Source of the DNA: Streptomyces glaucescens | GTDB taxonomy: Bacteria > Actinomycetota > Actinomycetes > Streptomycetales > Streptomycetaceae | Length of the DNA stretch: 64,000 nucleotides | Direction: 5' to 3' | Assembly: GCF_000761215.1 (NCBI RefSeq) | Contig: NZ_CP009438.1 | Coordinates: 2,251,501 to 2,315,500, forward strand | Shown: positions 54,573-63,793 of the stretch, one piece after another | Position numbering within the stretch: position 1 is the first letter of the stretch | How the letters are laid out: every line of letters starts with the position of its first letter | Position numbers and translations under genes: made by a program | The notes under the pieces: model-generated | What the model was told of the DNA's origin: nothing | Seen by the model: the letters and a program-made list of their open reading frames with translations, nothing else | Database searches by the model: none

Positions 54573-54599
54573 GCAAGTGTTGCAGCAAGGGTCGTGCAA
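54573..54599. promoter_or_regulatory. MalR-like operator upstream of amylase-pullulanase
   Basis: GCAA-GTG-TTGC at 54573-54583 has the same GCAA-N3-TTGC shape as the malE site, and TTGCA (54580) with TGCAA (54595) form a second inverted pair. About 62-88 nt upstream of the TTG start. Confidence 0.65.
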
Positions 54600-54641
54600 C
54601 CACCGGAAAGAAGTTTCACGACCCTTGGGCGGCCGAGCCGC

Positions 54642-56021
54642 TTAGCAGGACGGCTTGCCGGCGTGGATCGCCAGTGCGGTGTGGGCACCGAGGGTGGCGG
54701 TGAACTGGCCACTGGAGTTCACCGTCACCGGGGTGTTGCTCTGCACGTTGCAGTACGTGCCCGCGGGCAGGGAGGTCTGGTAGGTGCGGGTCAGGGAGCC
54801 GGACTCGTGGTTGATGGCCACGAAGCCCTTGCTGCCGCGTCCGAAGGCGATGGCGTCGCCGCCGTTGTCCCACCAGTTGGTGACGGCCTCGCCGCGGGTG
54901 GCGTTGCGGAAGGCGACCATGCGCTGGATCTCGGGCCAGGCGTGCTGGCACTTCCAGCCGCTCTGCCAGCAGGCGTCGACCCGGCCGCCGTTCGGCGGTC
55001 CGGCGTCGTGGTCGGTGAACTCGTAGCCGGAGTTGATGTCGGGCGCGCCGTAGGGCCAGGCCAGCATGAAGACGTTGGCCAGGGTGTAGGTGGCGTTGTC
55101 CTTGTAGCTGAGCGTGGAGCCGTTGCGCTCGGTGTCGTGGTTGTCGACGAAGACACCGGCGCCGGAGCTCTTCAGGTAGCCCCAGCCCTCGCCGTAGTTC
55201 TTCAGGTAGGCGAGGTTCTCGTTGTTGAAGACCCGCTTGAGGTCGTAGGCGTAGCGGAACTCCTGGACGTCGCCGTTGCCGGTGTACTCGGCGGGCTGGA
55301 CGGCCTCGCCGGCGCCGTGGATGACTTCCTGCTTCCAGTAGACGGACGGGTTGGTCAGGCGGGACTTGATGTTCGCCAGGTCGGCGGCGTCCATGTGCTT
55401 GGCGGCGTCGATGCGGAAGCCGTCGACGCCGAGCGAGAGCAGGTCGTTCATGTAGCCGGCGATGGCGCCGCGCACGTAGTTCTCGCCGGTGTCCAGGTCC
55501 GCGAGGCCGACCAGTTCGCAGCGCTGGACGTTCCAGCGGTCCTGGTAGTTGCTGATCTGGGCGGTGCAGTCGTCGAAGTCGTACGACGAGTACAGGCCGG
55601 GGTAGTTGTACTTGGTGTACGCGGTGCCGCCGGTGCCGGTGCCGTTGCCCGCGGCCATGTGGTTGATGACGGTGTCGACGACGACCTTCACTCCGGCCGC
55701 GTGACAGGTGTCGACCATGTTCTTGAAGGCGGTGCGGTCGCCCAGCCGCCCGGCGATCCGGTAGCTGACCGGCTGGTAGGAGGTCCACCACTGGGACCCC
55801 TGTATGTGCTCGGCGGGCGGGGAGACCTGCACGTAGCCGTAGCCGGCGGGGCCGAGGCGGGTGGTGCACTCCTTCGCCACCGAGGCGAAGTTCCATTCGA
55901 AGAGGACGGCGGTGACGTCCTTGGTGCCGGGAGGGGAGGCGTGAGCGGCGCCGGCGGGTGCCAGGAAGGCTGCCGCCGCGGCGAGCGCGACGGCGCCGGA
56001 AACGGTTCTGCTGCTGGCCAT
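54642..56021 (-). CDS. Secreted alpha-amylase
   Basis: 459 residues, ATG at 56021 with AAGGA 7 nt upstream. Signal peptide [22 protein letters not shown]13 regions: [13 protein letters not shown] (about 110), [15 protein letters not shown] with nucleophile Asp near 205, WKQEVIHG (general acid Glu near 230), [11 protein letters not shown] (about 292). The C-terminus ([20 protein letters not shown]) is the all-beta domain C; there is no starch-binding module. Makes maltodextrins outside the cell. Downstream of MalR-like repeats. Confidence 0.95.
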   Translation of the reverse strand: MASSRTVSGAVALAAAAAFLAPAGAAHASPPGTKDVTAVLFEWNFASVAKECTTRLGPAGYGYVQVSPPAEHIQGSQWWTSYQPVSYRIAGRLGDRTAFKNMVDTCHAAGVKVVVDTVINHMAAGNGTGTGGTAYTKYNYPGLYSSYDFDDCTAQISNYQDRWNVQRCELVGLADLDTGENYVRGAIAGYMNDLLSLGVDGFRIDAAKHMDAADLANIKSRLTNPSVYWKQEVIHGAGEAVQPAEYTGNGDVQEFRYAYDLKRVFNNENLAYLKNYGEGWGYLKSSGAGVFVDNHDTERNGSTLSYKDNATYTLANVFMLAWPYGAPDINSGYEFTDHDAGPPNGGRVDACWQSGWKCQHAWPEIQRMVAFRNATRGEAVTNWWDNGGDAIAFGRGSKGFVAINHESGSLTRTYQTSLPAGTYCNVQSNTPVTVNSSGQFTATLGAHTALAIHAGKPSC

Positions 56022-56058
56022 GTGGGGTTCCTTCACCGTTGAAGGGGGTGGTTGAAAT

Positions 56059-56136
56059 CTTGCAGAAACCTTGCGGTGGCCAGATGTTAAAGGCCCGCCG
56101 CCCAAAAGGGCAGCGGGCCGTCGGAAGTTGCTGCAA
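56059..56136. promoter_or_regulatory. MalR-like sites upstream of alpha-amylase
   Basis: Direct repeat CTTGC-N6-CTTGC at 56059-56074 (11-bp period), and TTGC-T-GCAA at 56128-56136. Streptomyces amylase promoters carry TTGCAG/CTTGCA direct repeats bound by the MalR/Reg1 repressor (recalled). The 56092-56119 hairpin lies between. Confidence 0.65.
56092..56119 (-). terminator. alpha-glucosidase terminator
   Basis: GGCCCGC and GCCC pair with GCGGGCC and GGGC around an AAAA loop (one mismatch), followed on the minus strand by TTT. It lies 22 nt past the alpha-glucosidase stop. Confidence 0.8.
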
Positions 56137-56140
56137 GAAG

Positions 56141-57823
56141 TTACCCAGCCGTGCTGAACCACACGGTGGTGTCGGCGGGCAGCTTCACGTCCCCGTCGCC
56201 CTCCAGGACCTCACCGCTGGCGAGCAGCAGCCGCCCGTACGCCGGGGTGGTCACCGCCTCGCCGCCGGTGTTGGCCACGCAGGTGAACTCCCCGCGCCGG
56301 AAGGCGAGCACGCCCTCGGGCGCCTTGAGCCACTCCACCGCGTCGCCCGCGCCGAGGTCCGGCTGCGTGCGGCGGACGGCCAGAGCCGAGCGGTACAGCT
56401 CCAGGGTGGAACCGGGCACGCCCTGCTGCGCCTCGACGCTCAGTTCGGCCCACTCGGCCGGCTGGGGCAGCCAGCTCCCGCCGCTGCCGAAGCCGTACGA
56501 CGGACCGGTGCGGGTCCACGGGATCGGCACCCGGCAGCCGTCGCGGAAGCCGTCCTGGCCCTCGCCGCGGAAGTAGGCAGGGTCCTGGCGCACCTCGTCG
56601 GGCAGGTCGACGACGTCCGGCAGGCCCAGCTCCTCGCCCTGGTAGACGTAGGCGGAGCCGGGCAGCGCCAGCATCAGCAGGGTGGCCGCGCGGGCCCGCT
56701 TCAGGCCCAGCTCGCGGTCGCCGGCGGTGCGGATCTGGGTGCCGAGGCCGGGCGGGTTGGCGAAGCGGGTGGCGTGCCGGGTGACGTCGTGGTTGGACAG
56801 CACCCAGGTGGCCGGGGCGTTCACCGGGCGCATGGCCTCCAGCGTGCGGTCGATCACCCCGCGCAGCTCCTCGGCGTCCCAGTGGGTGCCCAGGTACTGG
56901 AAGTTGAACGCCTGGTGCAGCTCGTCGGGGCGGACGTAGTTGGCGGTGCGCTCGACGGTCGGGGTCCACGCCTCGGCGACGAAGATGCGCTCACCGGCGT
57001 ACTCGTCGAGGACCAGCCGCCACTGGCGGTAGATCTCGTGCACACCGTCCTGGTCGAAGAACGGCATGACATCGTTGCCCAGCAGCTTGAGCTGGTCGTG
57101 GGAGCCCAGGTCCGGCAGGCCCTCGGCCTTCACCAGGCCGTGGGCGACGTCGATGCGGAAGCCGTCGACGCCCATGTCCAGCCAGAAGCGCAGGATCGAG
57201 CGGAACTCGTCGCCGACCGCCGGGTGGTCCCAGTTGAAGTCGGGCTGCTCGGGGGCGAACAGGTGCAGGTACCACTCGCCGGGGGTGCCGTCCGGCTCGG
57301 TGACCCGGGTCCAGGCGGGTCCGCCGAAGATGGACTCCCAGTCGTTCGGCGGCAGCTCACCGTGCTCGCCCTTGCCGGGGCGGAAGTGGTAGCGCTCCCG
57401 GAGCGGCGAGCCGGGTCCCTCGGCGACCGCCCGCTTGAACCACTCGTGCTGGTCGGAGGAGTGGTTGGGCACCAGGTCGACGATGATGCGCAGGCCCAGC
57501 TCGTGGGCGTCGCGGATCAGCGCGTCGGCGTCCAGGAGGTTGCCGAACATGGGGTCGACGGCCCGGTAGTCGGCGACGTCGTATCCGGCGTCGGCCTGCG
57601 GGGAGGCGTAGAAGGGGCTGAGCCACACGGCGTCCACGCCGAGGTCGCGCAGGTACGGGAGGCGGGAGCGTACGCCTTCCAGGTCGCCCATGCCGTCGCC
57701 GTTGCTGTCGGCGAAGCTGCGCGGATAGACCTGGTAGATCACCGCGTCCCGCCACCAGTCACGGCGCTTGGCGACGGTGGCGACGGCGGAGTTCGGTGCC
57801 GGGTCGGCAGTGTGCTGGCTCAT
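56141..57823 (-). CDS. Alpha-glucosidase (GH13, oligo-1,6/alpha-1,4 type)
   Basis: 560 residues, ATG at 57823 after AAGGA. Cytosolic, no signal peptide. The GH13_23/31-like layout is [20 protein letters not shown], then [35 protein letters not shown] (about 118), [15 protein letters not shown] (nucleophile near 224), FVAEAW (about 280) and [10 protein letters not shown] (about 342). The Val-Pro-Asn-His form of region I favours alpha-1,4 hydrolysis, as in maltose-degrading enzymes. Downstream of malEFG, it hydrolyses imported maltodextrins. A terminator separates it from malG. Confidence 0.92.
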   Translation of the reverse strand: MSQHTADPAPNSAVATVAKRRDWWRDAVIYQVYPRSFADSNGDGMGDLEGVRSRLPYLRDLGVDAVWLSPFYASPQADAGYDVADYRAVDPMFGNLLDADALIRDAHELGLRIIVDLVPNHSSDQHEWFKRAVAEGPGSPLRERYHFRPGKGEHGELPPNDWESIFGGPAWTRVTEPDGTPGEWYLHLFAPEQPDFNWDHPAVGDEFRSILRFWLDMGVDGFRIDVAHGLVKAEGLPDLGSHDQLKLLGNDVMPFFDQDGVHEIYRQWRLVLDEYAGERIFVAEAWTPTVERTANYVRPDELHQAFNFQYLGTHWDAEELRGVIDRTLEAMRPVNAPATWVLSNHDVTRHATRFANPPGLGTQIRTAGDRELGLKRARAATLLMLALPGSAYVYQGEELGLPDVVDLPDEVRQDPAYFRGEGQDGFRDGCRVPIPWTRTGPSYGFGSGGSWLPQPAEWAELSVEAQQGVPGSTLELYRSALAVRRTQPDLGAGDAVEWLKAPEGVLAFRRGEFTCVANTGGEAVTTPAYGRLLLASGEVLEGDGDVKLPADTTVWFSTAG

Positions 57824-57894
57824 GGCGTCCTTGTTGTGTAACCGATTCGAGGTCATGGAGGCGTGGGTACGGCGCGTGGCGCGTGGGGTGACGA

Positions 57895-57949
57895 GGCGGC
57901 CCGGCCGCGGCGACAGCGGGGTCGGATGGACGCCGCGGCCGGGGCCGCC
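57895..57949 (-). terminator. malEFG operon terminator
   Basis: An 18-bp GC stem starting GGCGGCCCGGCCGCGGCG with one bulge and an 18-nt loop, 41 nt past the malG stop on the minus strand. Confidence 0.75.
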
Positions 57950-57990
57950 ACCCGCGCGGGCAGGGCGCGGGAGTCTTCTCGGGAAGGGGC

Positions 57991-58893
57991 TCAGCCCTTC
58001 GTGCCGCCCGCGGTGAGGCCGGTCACCAGGTTCTTCTGCACGAGGTAGAAGAACGCGGACACCGGTATCGCGATGAGCACGGCCGTCGCGGCCATCAGGT
58101 TGCGCTGGGCGTCGTGCTCGCTCACGAAGCTCTGGAGGCCGACGGCGAAGGTGTACTTCTCGTCGTCCAGCAGGAACGTGGTGGCGAAGGCGACCTCACC
58201 GAAGGCGGTGATGAAGCTGTAGAACGCGGCCACCGCGAGGCCCGGCCGGGCGAGCGGCAGGATCAGCCGGAAGAAGGTGCCGAACGGGGAGAGCCCGTCG
58301 ACCCGGCCGGCCTCGTCGATCTCGAAGGGGATGGTGTCGAAGTACCCCTTCAGCAGCCAGGCGCAGTACGGGACCGCGGTGGAGCAGTAGACGAGGATCA
58401 GGCCGAGGTAGGTGTCGATGAGCCGGAGCTCCGACAGGATCTGGTACATCGGCACGATCAGCACGGCGATCGGGAACATCTGGGTGCACAGCAGCACCCA
58501 CATGAACTTCTTGTAGCCGGGGAAGCGCATGCGGGAGACCGCGTAGCCGGTGGTGGCCGCGATCATGACGCCGATGACGGTGGTGCCGAGCGAGACGATC
58601 AGCGTGCTCTTCAGCCAGTCGAAGAAGTTGGTCTCCTGGAGCACGAAGCTGTAGTTGTCCAGGGTCATCGTCGACCAGATGCGCCCGGGGTGCAGGTAGT
58701 CGTCCTTGTCCGGGCCGAGGGACAGGAAGACCAGCCAGACGATCGGGAAGAGGGCGATCAGGCTCGCGAGGACGAGCAGGCCGTGGGAGGTGAGGGTCCC
58801 GGCGAGGCCGCGCCCGCCGCGCCGGCGCGCCTTCGCGGGCGCGGGGGCGGCCTGGTCCGCGGCGGCGGACTTGGTGATGGTCGTGGTGCTCAT
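57991..58893 (-). CDS. malG: Maltose/maltodextrin ABC transporter permease
   Basis: 300 residues, ATG at 58893 after GGAG. An N-terminal Ala/Lys-rich segment precedes six predicted helices. The ABC inner-membrane loop is readable: FDTIPFEIDEAGRVDGLSPF (EAA motif, about 197-216), which contacts the ATPase. No ATPase gene is nearby, consistent with a shared MsiK-type ATPase elsewhere in streptomycetes. 13 nt follow malF. Confidence 0.95.
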   Translation of the reverse strand: MSTTTITKSAAADQAAPAPAKARRRGGRGLAGTLTSHGLLVLASLIALFPIVWLVFLSLGPDKDDYLHPGRIWSTMTLDNYSFVLQETNFFDWLKSTLIVSLGTTVIGVMIAATTGYAVSRMRFPGYKKFMWVLLCTQMFPIAVLIVPMYQILSELRLIDTYLGLILVYCSTAVPYCAWLLKGYFDTIPFEIDEAGRVDGLSPFGTFFRLILPLARPGLAVAAFYSFITAFGEVAFATTFLLDDEKYTFAVGLQSFVSEHDAQRNLMAATAVLIAIPVSAFFYLVQKNLVTGLTAGGTKG

Positions 58894-58906
58894 GGGGGCT
58901 CCTGCC

Positions 58907-59908
58907 TCAGATCGCGGCTTGCTCATCGCGGTTCAGCCAGCGGCGGTAGAAGGAGGTGAAGACGATCAGGATGCCCAGCAGCAGGATGCCGTAGGCGGCC
59001 GACTCGGCGAACTCGCGCGGTTGCTGCCCGAAGCCGAGCTGGTAGGCCCAGGTGACCAGGATCTGCGCGTCGGGGGCGGTGTTGCCGAACAGCAGGAAGA
59101 TGATCGCGAACTGGTTGAAGGTCCAGATGACGCCGAGCAGGATCACCGTGGAGCTGACGGTGCGCAGGCCGGGCAGCGTGACGTAGCGGAACTGCTGCCA
59201 GCGGCTCGCCCCGTCCATCTCCGCGGCCTCGTACAGCGTGCTGTCGATCGACTGCAGGCCGCCGAGCAGCGACAGCATCATGAACGGCACACCGCACCAG
59301 GTGTTGACCATGATCGCGGCGAACCGCTGCCAGAAGGTGTCCTCCAGCCACGCCGGGGTGGGCAGGCCGAGGAAGTCGAGACCGGAGTTGATCAGGCCGC
59401 TGTCGGCGAGCATGAAGCGCCAGCCGAAGACGGTGGTGAACGTCGGCACGGCCCACGGCAGGATCAGGATCAGCCGGTAGAAGGTGCGCCCGCGCAGCTT
59501 CTGGTTGAGCAGCAGCGCGAGGCCGAGCCCGAGGGAGTAGTGCAGGGCGACGCAGGCGGCCGTCCAGAAGACGGTCCAGATGAAGTGCGACCAGAAGCGG
59601 TCGTAGGCGGTCTCGCCCCAGAGGATGTCCGCGTAGTTGTCGAACCCGATGAACTTGTAGGTGGCCTCGATCTCGTTGACGCCGATCGTGCGGGCCGAGT
59701 TCAGGCTGTCGGCGTCGGTGAGCGTCAGGTAGAAGCCGTAGGCCAGGGGGTACAGCACGAGGGCGCCGAGTACGAGGATGACCGGGGTGATCATCGCGTA
59801 GGCGTACCAGTACCTCTGGTAGCTGTTCTTGAGACGGCGGCCCAGGCCGGACCGGGGACCGCGGTCACCGCTCCGCTTGCCGGTCGCACGATCGATGGCG
59901 ACTGTCAT
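58907..59908 (-). CDS. malF: Maltose/maltodextrin ABC transporter permease
   Basis: 333 residues, ATG at 59908. Six to seven hydrophobic helices with the EAA-type loop STLYEAAEMDGASRWQQF (about 220-238). Typical sugar-permease MalF/UgpA family. The pair with malG forms the membrane channel. The 97-nt gap to malE contains a stable hairpin. Confidence 0.95.
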   Translation of the reverse strand: MTVAIDRATGKRSGDRGPRSGLGRRLKNSYQRYWYAYAMITPVILVLGALVLYPLAYGFYLTLTDADSLNSARTIGVNEIEATYKFIGFDNYADILWGETAYDRFWSHFIWTVFWTAACVALHYSLGLGLALLLNQKLRGRTFYRLILILPWAVPTFTTVFGWRFMLADSGLINSGLDFLGLPTPAWLEDTFWQRFAAIMVNTWCGVPFMMLSLLGGLQSIDSTLYEAAEMDGASRWQQFRYVTLPGLRTVSSTVILLGVIWTFNQFAIIFLLFGNTAPDAQILVTWAYQLGFGQQPREFAESAAYGILLLGILIVFTSFYRRWLNRDEQAAI

Positions 59909-59952
59909 GGTTCGACACCTTCTGGGAAGTTTCGGTACGGCTCACAGGCCGA

Positions 59953-59998
59953 TGGCCGCCGGATCCTTCCCCCCTTGAACCGGAGGATCCGGCGGCCA
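59953..59998 (-). other. malE-malF intercistronic hairpin
   Basis: 15-bp perfect stem TGGCCGCCGGATCCT / AGGATCCGGCGGCCA around a 16-nt loop, 7 nt after the malE stop and well before malF. Such structures often protect the 3' end of the binding-protein mRNA, giving malE excess over the permeases. Confidence 0.7.
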
Positions 59999-60005
59999 CG
60001 CGGGC

Positions 60006-61274
60006 TTACTTGCTGAAGTCCGGGACCAGCTTGGCGATCGCGGTCTCAGCGTTGCTCAGCCCCTCGTCCAGGGACACCTTGCCGCCGGCGACCTTGAGCA
60101 GTTCGTCGTCGAGCGGGCCCCACAGCGAGCTGTACTCGGGCAGCGCGGGACGGGGCTGGGCGGCGGAGAGCACCGTCTGGTAGCCGGCGATGCCCGGGTC
60201 GGCCTTGACCTTGGCGGTGTAGGCGTCGTCGCGGGTCGGCAGCGTGTTGTTCTTCAGGGCGATGGTCTCCTGGGCCTTCGCCGAGGTCATGAAGTTCACG
60301 AACTTCAGCGCGGCCTTCTGGTGCGCCTCGTCCGAGCCCGCGTAGACGGACAGGTTGTGCCCGCCGGTCGGGGCGCCCGCCTTGCCGGAGGAGCCGGCCG
60401 GGACGGTGGCGATGCCCAGGTTGTTCTTGTCCTTGAAGGCGGAACCCTTGTAGAAGTTCGTGATCTCCCACGGGCCCTGGATGATCGAGGCGACCTTGCC
60501 GTTGACGAACGCCTCCTGGATGTGGGCGTAGGCGTCGGCGGTGGTGTCGGCCTTGTGCAGGCCCTTGCCGTTGAACAGGGACTGCCAGGTGGCGTAGCCC
60601 TTCTTGGCGGCGGGCGAGGTGACCGTGATCTTCTTGGCGTCGACGTCGACGGTGTCGGCGCCCTCGCCGTAGAGGAAGGACTGGGCGTAGTAGGACTGGG
60701 TGGAGCCCCAGTAGCCGTCGACGCCGGTCTTGGCCTTGATCGTGGCGGCGGCCTTCTTCAGGTCGTCCCAGGTCTTGGGGGCCTCGACGCCGGCCTTCTC
60801 GAACAGCGCCTTGTTGTAGACGAGGGCCAGGGTGTCCGTGGTGAAGGGGACGCCGTAGGTCTTGCCCTCGTACTTGGCCTGCTCGATCAGGTTGGGCTTG
60901 AACTTGGACTGCTCGGTCAGGGCCTCGGTGCCGTCCAGCGGCAGGAAGAAGCCCTTCTTGGCGAACGCCGGGGTCCAGCCGACCTCGGAGCGCAGCACGT
61001 CAGGGGCGCCCTTGGAACCGGCGGCCGTGTCGAACTTGTTCTGCGCCTGGTCGAAGGGGACGTTGACGTACTTGACCTTGATGCCCTTGTTGGCGGCCTC
61101 GAACTCCTTGACCAGCGCCTGGTACGTCGGTGCCTCGTTGGTCGCGTTGGAGGTGTCCCACCAGGTGATGGTGACCGGCCCGTCCGAGCTGTCGCTGCTG
61201 TCGTCTCCGCCGCAGGCCGTCGCCGCGAGGGCGAGGGACGCCACCAGCGCGGTGGCCGCTATGCCACGCCGCAT
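60006..61274 (-). CDS. malE: Maltose/maltodextrin-binding lipoprotein
   Basis: 422 residues, ATG at 61274 with AAGGAG. Lipoprotein signal LVASLALAATACGGDD (lipid Cys near 21). Family-1 solute-binding protein: TITWWDTSNATNEAPTYQAL, KFKPNLIEQAKYEGKTYGVP, KVASIIQGPWEITNFYKG, LPEYSSLWGPLDDELLKVAG. It delivers maltodextrins to MalFG. Divergent from malR across a region dense with MalR-like sites. Confidence 0.96.
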   Translation of the reverse strand: MRRGIAATALVASLALAATACGGDDSSDSSDGPVTITWWDTSNATNEAPTYQALVKEFEAANKGIKVKYVNVPFDQAQNKFDTAAGSKGAPDVLRSEVGWTPAFAKKGFFLPLDGTEALTEQSKFKPNLIEQAKYEGKTYGVPFTTDTLALVYNKALFEKAGVEAPKTWDDLKKAAATIKAKTGVDGYWGSTQSYYAQSFLYGEGADTVDVDAKKITVTSPAAKKGYATWQSLFNGKGLHKADTTADAYAHIQEAFVNGKVASIIQGPWEITNFYKGSAFKDKNNLGIATVPAGSSGKAGAPTGGHNLSVYAGSDEAHQKAALKFVNFMTSAKAQETIALKNNTLPTRDDAYTAKVKADPGIAGYQTVLSAAQPRPALPEYSSLWGPLDDELLKVAGGKVSLDEGLSNAETAIAKLVPDFSK

Positions 61275-61702
61275 GAGTTCTCCTTGAGGGTGAAAGCCCG
61301 AGTGTGGGCCGCCTGGGCCCCTGACAGGGCGCGGCCCCGTCTGCCGCTCCCTGCCGACTGCCGACTGCGCCGAGGGGGACCCCCCGCTCGGGCGGTGCCG
61401 AGAGTGGGGGAGGCAGCCGGGCGACGTGAACGTAACAGCGATGCAATAGTTGCGAAAGACCTTGCAGAAAAAAAGTGCAAGGTGTCACCGAAGTTATTCG
61501 GACGTGACCTCCTGTAGACCACTGCGAGACCGTTGTCCTACGCGGTTGAGCGGGTACGGTCGGTGTTGTGCAAGACTTGCAAGCTCTTGCCGTTCGTTTC
61601 AGAGGGGACGCCATGCCGCAGCAACCCGCAGTGCGCCGGCCAACTCGCATCCGGCGCCCGGCTGGTGGGCAAGCCGACACCCGGCCGGTACAGTCCCACC
61701 CT
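61275..61702. promoter_or_regulatory. malE-malR divergent control region (428 nt)
   Basis: MalR-like operators: GCAA-TAG-TTGC (61443-61453), ACCTTGCA-N9-TGCAAGGT (61459-61483), and the nested GCAAG-A-CTTGC plus GCAAG-CT-CTTGC (61570-61590). A candidate malE -10 TACGTT (minus strand, 61434-61429) is next to the first site. The malE leader contains the 61374-61412 repeat. malR probably starts from TACAGT (61689-61694). No gene seen in between. Confidence 0.65.
61374..61412 (-). repeat. Streptomyces-type intergenic inverted repeat
   Basis: A 39-nt element of the form CTCCCCCACTCTCGG-loop-CCGAGCGGGGGG on the minus strand, within the predicted malE leader. It resembles a repeat widely scattered in Streptomyces genomes (recalled, not searched). 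Confidence 0.55.
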
Positions 61703-62737
61703 GTGACCACACGGCTTGCGGACATCGCTGCGCAGGCGGGGGTGAGCGAAGCGACCGTCAGCCGCGTCCTCAACGGGAAGCCCGGCGTCGCCGCCACCAC
61801 CCGCCAGTCCGTGCTGGCCGCACTCGACGTGCTCGGCTACGAGCGCCCCGTGCGGCTGCGGCAGCGCAGCGCCGGCCTGGTCGGGCTGATCACGCCCGAG
61901 CTGGAGAACCCGATATTCCCGGCCCTCGCCCAGGTCATCGGACAGGCGTTGACCCGGCAGGGCTACACCCCCGTGCTCGCCACCCAGACCCCCGGCGGCT
62001 CGACCGAGGACGAGCTGACCGAGATGCTGGTGGACCGGGGGGTCGCGGGCATCATCTACGTGTCGGGACTGCACGCCGACACCACCGCCGACATGCAGCG
62101 CTACGAGCAGCTGCGGGCGCAGGGGGTGCCGTTCGTCCTGGTCGACGGCTTCTCGCCGAAGGTGCAGGCACCGTTCATCTCCCCCGACGACCGGGCGGCG
62201 ATGACCCTCGCGGTCACGCACCTGGTCTCCCTCGGCCACACCAGGATCGGGCTGGCCCTCGGCCCGAAGCGGTTCGTTCCGGTGCAGCGGAAGATCGACG
62301 GGTTCGTCCGGGCCGTGCAGGACCAGCTGGGACTGCCCGCCACGGTGATCGAGTCGGAGCTGATCCAGCACTCGCTGTACACCCTGGAGGGCGGCCAGGC
62401 CGCCACCATGGCGCTGATCGACCGGGACTGCACCGCGGTGGTCTGCGCCAGCGACATGATGGCGCTGGGCGCCATACGCGCGGCCCGCCAGCTCGGCCTG
62501 GAGGTGCCCCGGGACGTCTCCGTCGTCGGCTTCGACGACTCCCCGCTGATCGCCTTCACCGATCCGCCGCTGACCACGGTCCGCAAGCCGGTGCCGGCCA
62601 TGGGCCAGGCCGCGGTGCGCACGCTGCTGGAGGAGATCGGCGGGACGCCCGCGCCGCACAGCGAGTTCGTGTTCATGCCGGAGCTGGTGGTGCGCGGTTC
62701 GACCGCTTCGGCCCCCGGGGACCGGAATCGTCCGTAA
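61703..62737 (+). CDS. malR: Maltose operon repressor (LacI family)
   Basis: 344 residues from GTG at 61703. An ATG at 61613 has AGAGGGG upstream and would add 30 residues, but those codons have clearly lower third-position GC and TACAGT lies 8 nt before the GTG, so I favour the leaderless GTG. LacI-type HTH TRLADIAAQAGVSEATVSRV (about 3-22) with the hinge LDVLGYERP. The periplasmic-binding-like effector domain has GLVGLITPELENPIFPALAQ, DDRAAMTLAVTHLVSLGHTR and SVVGFDDSPLIAFTDPPLTT. Represses maltodextrin genes, including amylases. Confidence 0.92.
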   Translation: MTTRLADIAAQAGVSEATVSRVLNGKPGVAATTRQSVLAALDVLGYERPVRLRQRSAGLVGLITPELENPIFPALAQVIGQALTRQGYTPVLATQTPGGSTEDELTEMLVDRGVAGIIYVSGLHADTTADMQRYEQLRAQGVPFVLVDGFSPKVQAPFISPDDRAAMTLAVTHLVSLGHTRIGLALGPKRFVPVQRKIDGFVRAVQDQLGLPATVIESELIQHSLYTLEGGQAATMALIDRDCTAVVCASDMMALGAIRAARQLGLEVPRDVSVVGFDDSPLIAFTDPPLTTVRKPVPAMGQAAVRTLLEEIGGTPAPHSEFVFMPELVVRGSTASAPGDRNRP

Positions 62738-62868
62738 GGCGGAGAACGCCGGGCCGGGCGCCGCACGCCCGTGGTACGAAGGGTGGTCCGGCGGTGGTAG
62801 AACATGCGACCAGGACCCGACCGGGGGATGATCGGGGAGGGAACGCTGATCTGGCAGACTCTGTGCCC

Positions 62869-63747
62869 ATGAGTGAGACGACCGTGACGACCCCGGAAGG
62901 CCGAGCAGCGGCCGTTCCGCAGACCGTCGCGGACGATGCCGCGGAGGGATCGGGACAGAGCGCGCCGAAGGTGCTGCGCCGTCTGCGCGCACCGCGCCGT
63001 CCGCGGCTGTGGTTCGAGATCTTGCTGATCGCGGTGAGTTACTGGACGTACTCGCTGATCCGCAACGCCGTGCCCGAGCAGAAGGCGCAGGCGCTGCGCA
63101 ACGCGGACTGGATCTGGAAAGCCGAGCAGCAGCTCGGGATAGCCGTCGAGCAGTCGGTCAACCACACGATCAACGCCGTGACTTGGCTGATCGTGGGCAT
63201 GAACTACTACTACGCGACGCTGCACTTCGTGGTGACGCTCGGCGTGCTGGTGTGGCTCTACCGCAGCCATCCCGGCCGCTACGCCGCGACCCGCCTGGCA
63301 CTGTTCGCGACGACCGGCGTCGCGCTGGTCGGCTACTACCTGTTCCCGCTCGCCCCGCCCCGCCTGATGAACGGCGAGGGCTTCATCGACACGGTCCTGG
63401 TCCACCAGACCTGGGGATCGATGGCCTCCGGCGACCTGAAGAACATGTCCAACCAGTACGCCGCGATGCCGTCGATGCACATCGGCTGGTCCCTGTGGTG
63501 CGGACTGACCCTCTTCGCGCTGGCCGGCGTCCCGTGGGTGCGGGTGCTCGGCCTGCTCTACCCCACGGCCACCCTGGTCGTCATCGTCGCCACCGCCAAC
63601 CACTTCTGGCTGGACGCGGTGGGCGGCGTCCTGTGCCTGGCCTTCGGCTACGGGGTGGTCCGCGTCTGGTACGGCGCCCTCCCGCACGCCCTGCCGAGGC
63701 TGGTGCACACGCCCGCGCCCCGGGCCCTCCTGCCGACCAAGGCCTGA
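62869..63747 (+). CDS. PAP2-superfamily membrane phosphatase (Aur1/Ipt1-like)
   Basis: 292 residues, ATG at 62869, CAGACT 8 nt upstream. About six transmembrane helices; the catalytic loop is MPSMHIGWSLW (His near 203), and NHFWLDAVGG (about 243) supplies the last histidine. The PAP2_3 / inositolphosphotransferase subtype. Acts on a lipid phosphate or phosphoinositol lipid; exact substrate unknown. Not evidently linked to maltose genes. Confidence 0.88.
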   Translation: MSETTVTTPEGRAAAVPQTVADDAAEGSGQSAPKVLRRLRAPRRPRLWFEILLIAVSYWTYSLIRNAVPEQKAQALRNADWIWKAEQQLGIAVEQSVNHTINAVTWLIVGMNYYYATLHFVVTLGVLVWLYRSHPGRYAATRLALFATTGVALVGYYLFPLAPPRLMNGEGFIDTVLVHQTWGSMASGDLKNMSNQYAAMPSMHIGWSLWCGLTLFALAGVPWVRVLGLLYPTATLVVIVATANHFWLDAVGGVLCLAFGYGVVRVWYGALPHALPRLVHTPAPRALLPTKA

Positions 63748-63793
63748 CACCTCCCGCGCCGCCGCACGGCCTCCCGGCGGAGGGCCGGCTCGC

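Noticed and set aside
49115..54703. A 1862-codon open frame antisense to the amylase-pullulanase
   Set aside because: It mirrors the sense gene's codon bias: high-GC third positions remove stops on the opposite strand. The product is Gly/Val/Arg-rich with no domain motifs, while the sense strand has complete GH13 motifs.
61613..61702. Longer malR start at ATG 61613
   Set aside because: Third-position GC of these 30 codons falls to about 70 percent against over 90 percent in the gene body, and a -10-like TACAGT would sit inside it; not fully excluded because AGAGGGG precedes the ATG.
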